Positions 7,787 to 12,782 of a DNA stretch of 12,782 nt are shown one piece after another. Source of the DNA: Clostridiales bacterium (GTDB lineage Bacteria; Bacillota; Clostridia; Lachnospirales; Lachnospiraceae). Location of the stretch: assembly GCA_029267975.1 (NCBI GenBank), contig JAJUHH010000036.1, positions 1 through 12,782 of the forward strand, written 5' to 3'. Made by a program: the position numbers and the translations under genes. A model generated the notes under the pieces. The model searched no databases. It was given only the letters and a program-made list of their open reading frames with translations, and was not told the origin of the DNA. Numbering within the stretch: position 1 is the first letter of the stretch; each line of letters opens with the position of its first letter.

Positions 7787-8416
7787 TTAAAGGGGCTTAT
7801 TCACAATTCCTTCCAACAGCAGGCGGCAATGAGCCAGGGTTTGCTCCTTCAGGTCAAAGTCAGGATAACGGATACACCACTCATAGGTCAAACCGCGTAA
7901 TGCCAGTACAAAATGCCTGGAAAGTTCATCTAAAGTGAGAGAGGATTTTAACTCTCCCTTGCGGATACCCTTGTCTAAAATGTCACGGAAAAGCAAGTAA
8001 AGCTCTCTTCCATACCCCTTCACTGAATCGGTATCTGCCGTTCCTAATAACAGCATCTGGTAAACCTTTTTCATATTTTCTAAACCGATGGTGGAGGAGA
8101 GAACATCAGAGATTTTATCTGCCAGTGCAAGGATCATCTCTGATACAGGCATATCCTCTGGAAGCGATTTTACAAAAGCTCTATATTCTGCATCGGCACG
8201 GGTTGCGTAATCTGCAATTACTATGGCGATCAACGCGTCCTTCGATTCATAATGCACATAAAAGGCACCCTTTGTAATACCGGCCTCATCTGTAATATCC
8301 TCTATACTTACGTCGGCAAAACTATACTCCTCAAACAGCCTCTTGGCAATTTCAAGAAGCTTCTTTTTTGTTTCGGCGCCCTGCACTTTTCTTTTATCTG
8401 GCTTTTTCTGTCTCAT
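7787..8416 (-). CDS. TetR/AcrR-family transcriptional repressor
   Basis: DNA-binding repressor that releases its operator on binding a small ligand. I start it at the ATG ending at 8416: GGAG (8423-8426) lies 6 bases upstream, and this ribosome site overlaps the earlier in-frame ATG (8426-8428), which itself has none. The product has 209 residues, usual for the family. The N-terminal helices carry the TetR helix-turn-helix VSIEDITDEAGITKGAFYVHYESKDAL (about 36-62, continuous), including the family hallmark KGAFYVHY. The remainder is alpha-helical ligand-binding and dimer domain ending ...LLLEGIVNKPL. Two operator-like dyads sit in its promoter and leader, pointing to autoregulation. The target gene is not obvious: no efflux pump or enzyme is divergent to it, and the next gene (hemerythrin-like) is 336 bases away with its own dyad. 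Confidence 0.92.
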   Translation of the reverse strand: MRQKKPDKRKVQGAETKKKLLEIAKRLFEEYSFADVSIEDITDEAGITKGAFYVHYESKDALIAIVIADYATRADAEYRAFVKSLPEDMPVSEMILALADKISDVLSSTIGLENMKKVYQMLLLGTADTDSVKGYGRELYLLFRDILDKGIRKGELKSSLTLDELSRHFVLALRGLTYEWCIRYPDFDLKEQTLAHCRLLLEGIVNKPL

Positions 8417-8453
8417 GTCTTTCTCCATTATTTACTTTTTGTATTAATACAAC

Positions 8454-8466
8454 TAGTTAGTAACTA
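8454..8466. promoter_or_regulatory. Operator-like dyad in the TetR-family gene leader
   Basis: TAGTTA and TAACTA are perfect inverted arms around a central G (13 bp). It lies 38 bases upstream of the chosen start codon and downstream of the predicted transcription start near 8493. TAGTTA/TAACTA half-sites resemble those recognised by some TetR repressors; the assignment to this repressor is inferred from position. Confidence 0.5.
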
Positions 8467-8471
8467 ACCTT

Positions 8472-8506
8472 ATATACTAAATTTGATTCATTAAACTTTA
8501 GTATAT
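8472..8506. promoter_or_regulatory. Inverted repeat overlapping the TetR-family gene -10 box
   Basis: Perfect 10-bp arms ATATACTAAA (8472-8481) and TTTAGTATAT (8497-8506) are separated by 15 bases. The right arm covers the predicted -10 hexamer, so a protein bound here would block RNA polymerase. It may be a second binding site for the adjacent repressor or a leader hairpin. AT-rich arms lower the significance. Confidence 0.4.
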
Positions 8507-8528
8507 CACTTGTTCAAATATTAATCAA
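8500..8528 (-). promoter_or_regulatory. Predicted sigma-A promoter of the TetR-family gene
   Basis: On the minus strand TTGATT (8523-8528) is followed after exactly 17 bases by TATACT (8500-8505), preceded by TG at the extended -10 position. Expected transcription start is near 8493, giving a leader of about 77 bases that contains the operator-like dyads. Confidence 0.55.
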
Positions 8529-8643
8529 GTGATAGGCATGTCCTGGCAGATGACTGATGGCATTCATGGGAGTCGTAAAATTACCTCTTCTTTGTGGTAA
8601 GCAGAGTGATTTTAAGGAGATTGATGCTGCTCGTAGAATAGAA

Positions 8644-8667
8644 TGATTGAAATCGTGATTTGAATCA
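8644..8667. promoter_or_regulatory. 24-bp dyad upstream of the hemerythrin-like gene
   Basis: Arms TGATTGAAATC (8644-8654) and GATTTGAATCA (8657-8667) are inverted copies with one mismatch, around the bases GT. The centre lies about 46 bases upstream of the transcription start expected from the TATAAT at 8690-8695, a position suited to an activator replacing a poor -35 box. TTGA/TCAA outer elements loosely recall Crp/Fnr-type sites, but I cannot assign a regulator. Confidence 0.5.
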
Positions 8668-8689
8668 AAGCTCTTATTCTGTGCAGGAA

Positions 8690-8695
8690 TATAAT
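8690..8695 (+). promoter_or_regulatory. Predicted -10 box of the hemerythrin-like gene
   Basis: A perfect TATAAT lies 57 bases before the ATG. The place for a -35 box 17 bases upstream (8667-8672, AAAGCT) does not match, which fits a promoter that depends on an activator at the adjacent dyad. A 12-base perfect palindrome, GCAAAGCTTTGC (8719-8730), lies in the leader; its role is unknown. Confidence 0.4.
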
Positions 8696-8752
8696 AAATA
8701 TGAGACAAAAATGAATCGGCAAAGCTTTGCACAGGCAAAATAGGAGGTACTT

Positions 8753-9175
8753 ATGATAAATATAATCAATCTTAACCGGCAGCATGATACTATTAAAACA
8801 GAGATTGCCCTGATTGAGGCAGAACTAAAGAAGGGAAAGGAAGCGCTGAATCCTTCAGAAGCAGCCTTACATATCAGCAGATTGGCAGGACAGCTTAGGA
8901 TACATCTTCTGGAGGAGGATAAATTCATGTATCCCTCCCTCCTAAACGCTTCAGATGAGGAGATAAGAAAGCTGGCGGATCTGTATATACAGGAAATGGG
9001 TCACCTGGCGGAGGAATATATCAATTTTAAGAATAATTTTAATGTCGCGAGTAAGATCAGCAGTAATCTTGATACCTTTATGACAGAAGCGAATCGCATT
9101 ATTACAGCCCTGAAAGAGCGTATGCTCAAGGAGGATAAGGAATTATATCATATGATTACAGTCAAAAAGCTCTGA
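8753..9175 (+). CDS. Hemerythrin-like (HHE domain) protein with one ligand position changed
   Basis: Small all-helical protein of 140 residues, the normal size of a single HHE cation-binding domain, which holds a non-haem di-iron centre and in bacteria is linked to oxygen, nitric oxide or iron handling in the cytoplasm. Visible ligand candidates are His11 (in LNRQHD), His51 and Glu55 (HLLEEDKFMYP, 51-61), His84 and Glu127 (MLKEDKELY). In typical members the last helix reads H-I-x-x-E-E/D; here Arg123 occupies the His position, so iron binding may be altered. The ribosome site AGGAGGT (8742-8748) is strong. It has its own dyad and -10 box upstream and is followed by cutC in the same direction 115 bases on, with a separate promoter. 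Confidence 0.82.
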   Translation: MINIINLNRQHDTIKTEIALIEAELKKGKEALNPSEAALHISRLAGQLRIHLLEEDKFMYPSLLNASDEEIRKLADLYIQEMGHLAEEYINFKNNFNVASKISSNLDTFMTEANRIITALKERMLKEDKELYHMITVKKL

Positions 9176-9195
9176 TTGTGACAAGCAATCCTGCA

Positions 9196-9224
9196 TTGCC
9201 TTATAGAATAAATAGGGGTACAAT
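9196..9224 (+). promoter_or_regulatory. Predicted sigma-A promoter of cutC
   Basis: TTGCCT (9196-9201) and TACAAT (9219-9224) are spaced by exactly 17 bases, matching the consensus at 4 and 5 of 6 positions. The expected start near 9231 gives a leader of about 60 bases that includes a small GGGAG/CTCCC hairpin (9241-9255). Confidence 0.5.
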
Positions 9225-9290
9225 AATATTTGGAAAGATTGGGAGGAAGGCTCCCGATCAAAGAATGAATAGATGCATGGGGATGGCAAA

Positions 9291-10037
9291 ATGAAGGATT
9301 TTATACTGGAGGTATGTGCGGATTCCGTAGAATCCGTTCTGGCAGGTGAGCGTGGCGGAGCTACAAGAATTGAACTATGCTCCAATCTTGTAATTGGAGG
9401 AACGACACCCAGTCCCAAGCTGTTTGAGGAGATCAGAAAGCATAGTGAGATCCGGCTTCATATACTTATTCGTCCGCGCTTCGGGGATTTTTGTTATAGC
9501 GAATATGAGTATTCCGTGATGAGGGAAGAAGTTAAGATGTTCCGGGAGCTGGGGGCAGATGGAATTGTGATTGGAATTCTAAGACCCGATGGTACACTTG
9601 ATCAGAAAGCCATGGCCGGACTGATAGAAGAGGCCGGAGGAATGTCGGTCACACTGCACCGGGCCTTTGATATGAGCATTGACCCATATGAGGCGATGGA
9701 AGCAGCTATCAGTCTTGGGATGGATACGATTCTGACCTCAGGGCAGAAGAATGTATGTACAGACGGGCTTTCTCTTTTGACAGGCCTGATGGAAGAGAGC
9801 AAAGGGCGGATCTGCATACAGGCAGGGAGCGGTATTAAGGCCCAGGTGATACCGGCTGTGTATCAGGCCAGCGGAATCAAAGCATATCATATGTCCGGGA
9901 AAGCAGCCCTTGATAGTGCTATGCGTTTTCGAAAAGAGGATGTGAATATGGGACTGCCTTCCCTGAGCGAATATGTGCTATACCGTACCATGGAAGAAGA
10001 GGTTCGACAGGCAAGACAGGTTCTTGAAGCGTTATAA
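9291..10037 (+). CDS. cutC: CutC family protein (copper homeostasis protein CutC)
   Basis: TIM-barrel cytoplasmic protein of the CutC family, historically linked to copper tolerance in E. coli; the true biochemical role is disputed. I start at the ATG at 9291, because the family begins with a short Met-x-x-x-LE-C segment and GGGGA (9279-9283) lies 7 bases upstream; the ATG at 9273 has no ribosome site. This gives 248 residues, the same as E. coli CutC. Conserved segments are LEVCADSVES (6-15), RGGATRIELCSNL (21-33), IRPRFGDFCYS (60-70), LHRAFD (122-127; the family usually has FHRAFD), ILTSGQ, and an AGSGI loop. It has its own promoter and ends 103 bases before a terminator shared with the convergent LacI-type gene. 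No metal transporter is nearby. Confidence 0.93.
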   Translation: MKDFILEVCADSVESVLAGERGGATRIELCSNLVIGGTTPSPKLFEEIRKHSEIRLHILIRPRFGDFCYSEYEYSVMREEVKMFRELGADGIVIGILRPDGTLDQKAMAGLIEEAGGMSVTLHRAFDMSIDPYEAMEAAISLGMDTILTSGQKNVCTDGLSLLTGLMEESKGRICIQAGSGIKAQVIPAVYQASGIKAYHMSGKAALDSAMRFRKEDVNMGLPSLSEYVLYRTMEEEVRQARQVLEAL

Positions 10038-10140
10038 TGCTATGTGACCCTGTAATCATAAGTAGATCAAAATGGATATGAGCAAAATAAGCTGGATACA
10101 TATTTTGCGGAGAGCCAGACCAAGAGGCTGTTGTAACATA

Positions 10141-10188
10141 AAGGAAGGGGCAAACAGTGCATGATGGGATGCAGCTTGCCCCTTCCTT
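10141..10188. terminator. Bidirectional terminator between cutC and the LacI-type gene
   Basis: A perfect 13-bp stem, AAGGAAGGGGCAA (10141-10153) with TTGCCCCTTCCTT (10176-10188), contains an inner TGCAT/ATGCA pairing. It lies between two convergent genes, 103 bases after cutC and 27 bases after the LacI-type stop. The flanks carry only short T-rich stretches (CCTTCCTTCTTA on plus, CCTTTATGTT on minus), so it is a reasonable terminator on structure and position rather than on a strong T-run. Confidence 0.72.
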
Positions 10189-10215
10189 CTTAATGCTTTA
10201 CATGTTGCAGCAGCC

Positions 10216-11238
10216 TTAATCCCCGGTCGAACTTCGGAAGATTACCTTGGTGGTTATATAGATGATTTCATAGGGAACATCTTGATATTTGATACGGTAG
10301 AGAATCTGCAGAGCCAGGCGAAAGCCGATATTCTGATTGAATACCTGCACCGTGGTCAGATTCTCCGCAAGGGGATTCTCAGTGTTGGCATCAAAACCGG
10401 AGATGGCAACATCCTCAGGAATTCGAATTCCCCGCTTGGATAATAATTGCATCAGGATACAGCCTACATAGTCGCTGGCACAGACAAAAGCATCCGGCAT
10501 ACGGGGAAGGGTATCCAGGAAGGCCTCAATCTCTTCCTTGTAGGTATCCATACCGATCGGGCTTGTCAGGCTCAATTCAGGATAAAGGGGAAGGCCGTGC
10601 TGAAGCAGGGTTCTGGAAAAACCTTCATAGCGCTCATGATTTGTTTTGGCATATTTGATATCACCGATAAAGCCAAAGGATTTTCGCCCGCTCTGAATCA
10701 GATGTTCTGTTATCTTGGAGACACTATCATAGCTTTCTGTCAGGATCAGGTCGCCATTCAGCTCGGAAGCAGGAACGGAAGTAGCAGTATCTAAAAATAC
10801 CTTGGGCACCGGACAGGCTGCAAGCAAACGAAGCAGCTGCTCATTGTAAACATTCATAATAATCATGCCATGTGTGCTGCCATTGGTGAGTGAGGCGGGA
10901 AGTGTATAATTACCGTTAATGTAAGAAGGCAGATAGGTATAGACCAGATTAACATTGTGGTGAGCAAGCTCCTTCGCTATCTGGTGAATGATGGTCATCC
11001 AGAAGATCGAGGTCTCAGGCCGGCAAACGGCAAGGGCAATGTTGACCGGAGACTCGGATACGAGTGCCTGGGAAGGGTTCAGATTTTCCGGCAACTTATA
11101 GTTCAATTCCTGGGCCTTAGCGATGATTCTGTTCCTGAGATCCTCAGAAACACCTTCCTGGCCGCTGAATACCTTCCATACCGTAGTACGGGATATACCA
11201 AGAGAATTTGCAATTTGTTGATGAGTAGTCTTTTTCAT
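10216..11238 (-). CDS. LacI-family transcriptional regulator
   Basis: Sugar-responsive DNA-binding regulator, 340 residues from the ATG ending at 11238, the usual LacI length. An upstream in-frame GTG (11254-11256) would add six residues but has no ribosome site and would displace the helix-turn-helix from its normal position at the very N-terminus. Residues 5-24 (THQQIANSLGISRTTVWKVF) form the DNA-binding motif, followed by the hinge segment VSEDLRNRIIAKAQELNY. The unusual TTVWKVFSG in place of the common TVSRVLNG suggests a non-standard operator. The rest is a periplasmic-binding-protein-like effector domain, with PDAFVCASDYVG and IPEDVAISGFD (about 271-281) as typical landmarks. It follows the CBM9-like gene on the same strand and has its own strong promoter; it probably controls that gene, itself or the gene beyond the right edge. 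Confidence 0.92.
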   Translation of the reverse strand: MKKTTHQQIANSLGISRTTVWKVFSGQEGVSEDLRNRIIAKAQELNYKLPENLNPSQALVSESPVNIALAVCRPETSIFWMTIIHQIAKELAHHNVNLVYTYLPSYINGNYTLPASLTNGSTHGMIIMNVYNEQLLRLLAACPVPKVFLDTATSVPASELNGDLILTESYDSVSKITEHLIQSGRKSFGFIGDIKYAKTNHERYEGFSRTLLQHGLPLYPELSLTSPIGMDTYKEEIEAFLDTLPRMPDAFVCASDYVGCILMQLLSKRGIRIPEDVAISGFDANTENPLAENLTTVQVFNQNIGFRLALQILYRIKYQDVPYEIIYITTKVIFRSSTGD

Positions 11239-11301
11239 GATCACACCAATCTGCACACCAGGGTGCTGTAGTTTATTGTAGGATTATCTGACTTTTCTGT
11301 T

Positions 11302-11330
11302 ATTATATCAGTTCAAACTTGTATTTTCAA
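11302..11330 (-). promoter_or_regulatory. Strong predicted promoter of the LacI-type gene
   Basis: On the minus strand TTGAAA (11325-11330) is followed after 17 bases by a perfect TATAAT (11302-11307), with TG at the extended -10 position. The start is expected near 11295, giving a leader of about 57 bases. A dyad with an internal tandem repeat lies directly upstream of the -35 box. Confidence 0.7.
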
Positions 11331-11331
11331 A

Positions 11332-11360
11332 TGCAAAATGAACATAATGAACATTTTGCA
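11332..11360. promoter_or_regulatory. Dyad with embedded 9-base tandem repeat upstream of the LacI-type promoter
   Basis: Perfect 9-bp arms TGCAAAATG (11332-11340) and CATTTTGCA (11352-11360) flank 11 bases. Inside, AATGAACAT occurs twice in tandem (11337-11345 and 11346-11354). It lies between the CBM9-like stop codon and the -35 box, centred about 51 bases upstream of the expected start. As RNA it could fold into a weak terminator-like hairpin for the CBM9-like gene, but the following tract on the minus strand (TTTGAAAATAC) is not a proper T-run; a regulator site is the more natural reading. Confidence 0.5.
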
Positions 11361-11379
11361 AATCTGTTTATTTTCTTGT

Positions 11380-12438
11380 TTACTTTACTTCAACCTTTCC
11401 GTTGGAATAAATCACAATATCTTTATTCTCATCAGAGGCCGGGCAGGAGATCTCAAAGGTGTGGGAGGTGATCTCAATAAGGTAAGGCAGCGGCTTTACC
11501 ATACGATTGCTGTCCCCTGGGGCATATTCCTCCAGGATTTTTGCAAGCTCCTCCAAATGATTGCTGTAATGCCCCTTTTGATCATAATAAATATGCTGGG
11601 CATAATAAAGCTTTCTTAGTTCCCATTTGCGGTATTCATCTTCCGGAATGCTATAAGCTTTGGTTTCCTGGCTGCCTAAGGTAAAGAATACAAAAGCCCA
11701 CAATTCAGGATAGTGAATATTAATCACACCTGTTGGCGACCACACCCAGTTGTCTTCCGGTAAGGTTAACCCTGTAGTTGGGTCAGTCCGCTTCACATAT
11801 TGGCCATCCTTGATATCTGTCTTCCATTGTACACGGGAGAAGTTGATCCGGTAGTATTCCCCTTCTCTGGGAGCACGTTTTTCGGGGAGAGCTTCTGTGA
11901 TAGCTGCAAAAGGAATGACTAGCTCCACAGACCAGCTCCGATTGGCTGCAAAGGGTTCATTGGGCTTTCCGTCAACAGATACTGCTGTGCGCAGTCCTTG
12001 TATATCATAACCGTTTATGGCGCTGCCCCCATCCCTGTATGCGGTTGGCAGAAAGAGGTCCCATACGGTATTTAACACATTCATTTCAAATTCATAATAT
12101 TGCTGGGTATCGGAATCCGGATCAATAAAGATCTCGAAATCATTATCCTGAAAGATGACATCATCCCGTTTGCTGACATGGCCCCATATCTCATCACCAT
12201 CTAACTGAGCCCCAATATATAAGTTCTCATCGTCCCAAAGCATCTTGGCCCTGGTAAGAAAGCGCGGACTTGGCATATGTTCTCCTTCAATATCTACAAA
12301 TGCGTCGGTGAAGGGGGCGTCCTCCCAAAAGGGCTTATCAAGCCTGCCATCCAGATGAAAGGGTTTGCTTGCCCTAAGACAATGGTATATGGGAGGGTGA
12401 AAGTCTACTGCAGGGATTGGAATACGAATTGACTTCAT
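11380..12438 (-). CDS. CBM9-like carbohydrate-binding protein, cytoplasmic
   Basis: A 352-residue protein of the CBM9-like type. CBM9 modules bind the ends of plant polysaccharide chains when attached to xylanases; stand-alone relatives such as this one have no settled function. I start at the ATG ending at 12438, with GAGG 6 bases upstream; the ATG 12 bases earlier has only a weak GAGA site. Landmarks are the opening segment HLDGRLDKPFWEDAPFTDAF, then AKMLWDDENLYIGAQL, then the acidic DNDFEIFIDPDSDT followed by QYYEFEMN, then LNTVWDLFL and YRDGG, and later RINFSRVQW and a WVWSPTG stretch. There is no signal peptide or transmembrane segment, so it should stay in the cytoplasm. The last third is helical then beta-rich and not recognised. 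It has its own strong promoter and is followed by the LacI-type gene 141 bases on. Confidence 0.85.
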   Translation of the reverse strand: MKSIRIPIPAVDFHPPIYHCLRASKPFHLDGRLDKPFWEDAPFTDAFVDIEGEHMPSPRFLTRAKMLWDDENLYIGAQLDGDEIWGHVSKRDDVIFQDNDFEIFIDPDSDTQQYYEFEMNVLNTVWDLFLPTAYRDGGSAINGYDIQGLRTAVSVDGKPNEPFAANRSWSVELVIPFAAITEALPEKRAPREGEYYRINFSRVQWKTDIKDGQYVKRTDPTTGLTLPEDNWVWSPTGVINIHYPELWAFVFFTLGSQETKAYSIPEDEYRKWELRKLYYAQHIYYDQKGHYSNHLEELAKILEEYAPGDSNRMVKPLPYLIEITSHTFEISCPASDENKDIVIYSNGKVEVK

Positions 12439-12478
12439 AGGATGCCTCATTTCTATCTCGAATTTTTTTGCTGTCTTA

Positions 12479-12506
12479 ATTATAACATTGCCAGTAATAT
12501 TTTCAA
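12479..12506 (-). promoter_or_regulatory. Strong predicted promoter of the CBM9-like gene
   Basis: On the minus strand TTGAAA (12501-12506) is followed after 16 bases by TATAAT (12479-12484), with TG at the extended -10 position. The expected start is near 12472, about 34 bases before the chosen ATG. Confidence 0.7.
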
Positions 12507-12522
12507 TAGAAATTTAACAAAG

Positions 12523-12550
12523 GTGAACAAATAGTAAAATAAAGTGAACA
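12523..12550. promoter_or_regulatory. Two GTGAACA boxes 21 bases apart upstream of the CBM9-like promoter
   Basis: GTGAACA occurs at 12523-12529 and 12544-12550 in the same orientation, two helical turns apart and on the upstream side of the -35 box (centres about 54 and 75 bases before the expected start). Such spacing is typical of activators that bind direct repeats, for example AraC-type regulators. No such regulator is encoded in the window. Confidence 0.45.
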
Positions 12551-12744
12551 TAATTGGCTGGCGATGGTCTTATTTATGAATAATAGCGGTATAAACACAA
12601 AAAATAACTAAACATAAGAGTGAATATCGAGAGCTGATTTCTTGCAATATTTGTATATTTTCAATAAATAAAAGCCTTATAAGCTTTAATTATTAATATA
12701 AAATTGTGAAAAACAATAAAAAAAGAACAATTTTACAAAATATA
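12551..12744. other. AT-rich divergent intergenic region
   Basis: This is the middle of a 344-base gap between the CBM9-like gene and the right edge. It contains no supported open reading frame. An inverted repeat with 9-bp arms, TAAAATTGT (12699-12707) and ACAATTTTA (12727-12735), spaced by 19 bases, lies just before the rightward promoter. Its AT-rich make-up means it may be chance. AT-rich tracts in this position could serve as upstream promoter elements. Confidence 0.4.
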
Positions 12745-12773
12745 TTGACAATAATGTGAACAGATGTTAAGAT
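12745..12773 (+). promoter_or_regulatory. Strong rightward promoter at the window edge
   Basis: A perfect TTGACA (12745-12750) is followed after exactly 17 bases by TAAGAT (12768-12773), preceded by TG at the extended -10 position. A third GTGAACA (12756-12762) lies in the spacer. A perfect dyad GTTAA-GAT-TTAAC (12766-12778) covers the -10 box. The spacer box and the dyad suggest repression. The gene it drives starts beyond the window and is divergent from the CBM9-like gene. Confidence 0.65.
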
Positions 12774-12782
12774 TTAACCATC

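Noticed and set aside
8557..8646. A plus-strand reading frame of 29 codons (MAFMGVVKLPLLCGKQ...) upstream of the hemerythrin-like gene
   Set aside because: It has no ribosome binding site, its end overlaps the 24-bp dyad, and I recognise no family. It could be a gene remnant, but nothing supports that.
8514..8738. A minus-strand reading frame of 74 codons over the same stretch
   Set aside because: It overlaps the hemerythrin-like promoter elements and the leader, has no ribosome site, and shows no recognisable domain.
10055..10139. A 27-residue hydrophobic minus-strand peptide (MLQQPLGLALRKICIQ...) downstream of cutC
   Set aside because: The bases before its ATG are pyrimidine-rich and give no ribosome site, and it lies next to a terminator; treated as chance.
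10447..10794. A 115-codon plus-strand frame antisense to the LacI-type gene
   Set aside because: The opposite strand encodes a clear LacI-family protein throughout, and this frame has no ribosome site or recognisable domain.
12671..12687. AAAGC/GCTTT inverted repeat in the right intergenic region considered as a terminator
   Set aside because: The stem is only five pairs, has no T-run, and no gene ends nearby.

Overview
The window looks like chromosomal DNA of a low-GC Gram-positive anaerobe, most likely a plant-polysaccharide-degrading Clostridium/Lachnospiraceae relative. This rests on AT-rich intergenic DNA, AGGAGG-type ribosome binding sites, TTGAAA/TATAAT promoters with extended -10 elements, and gene families typical of that group: LplB/YtcP-type sugar transporters, a GH106-like glycosidase and a CBM9-like protein. 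No rRNA, tRNA, CRISPR array, insertion sequence or phage gene was found.

Left arm (1-7313, all + strand): a carbohydrate-uptake operon. Two ABC permeases of the LplB/YteP and LplC/YtcP type are followed by a long extracellular solute-binding lipoprotein, a rho-independent terminator, and a 1186-residue cytoplasmic glycoside hydrolase with an N-terminal GH106-like barrel and C-terminal jelly-roll domains. No ATPase is encoded, as is usual for this transporter class, which borrows a shared ATPase. The likely job is import of an oligosaccharide, plausibly a pectin/rhamnogalacturonan fragment, and its hydrolysis inside the cell.

Middle (7314-7786): no intact gene, but the minus strand holds two pectinase fragments that are easy to miss. 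A piece of a GH28 polygalacturonase runs, with a one-base frame change, straight into the C-terminal end of a CE8 pectin methylesterase. The fragments lack the catalytic regions of both enzymes, so this looks like the scar of a deletion that fused two neighbouring pectinase genes. It is the most informative unexpected feature and supports pectin as the theme of the left arm.

Housekeeping block (7787-10037): a TetR-family repressor (-) with two operator-like dyads in its promoter region, then a hemerythrin-like protein (+) with a 24-bp dyad just upstream, then cutC (+) with its own promoter. These genes have no obvious link to sugar use.

Right arm (10038-12782): a bidirectional terminator separates cutC from a convergent minus-strand pair, a LacI-family regulator and, upstream of it, a cytoplasmic CBM9-like protein. 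Each has its own strong extended -10 promoter. A third strong promoter points rightward at the window edge toward a gene not included. The hexamer TGAACA recurs at all three right-arm promoters, and inside a dyad before the binding-protein gene, which suggests a shared regulator. Several tracked starts were shortened because a better ribosome binding site lies upstream of an internal ATG; reasons are given per gene.
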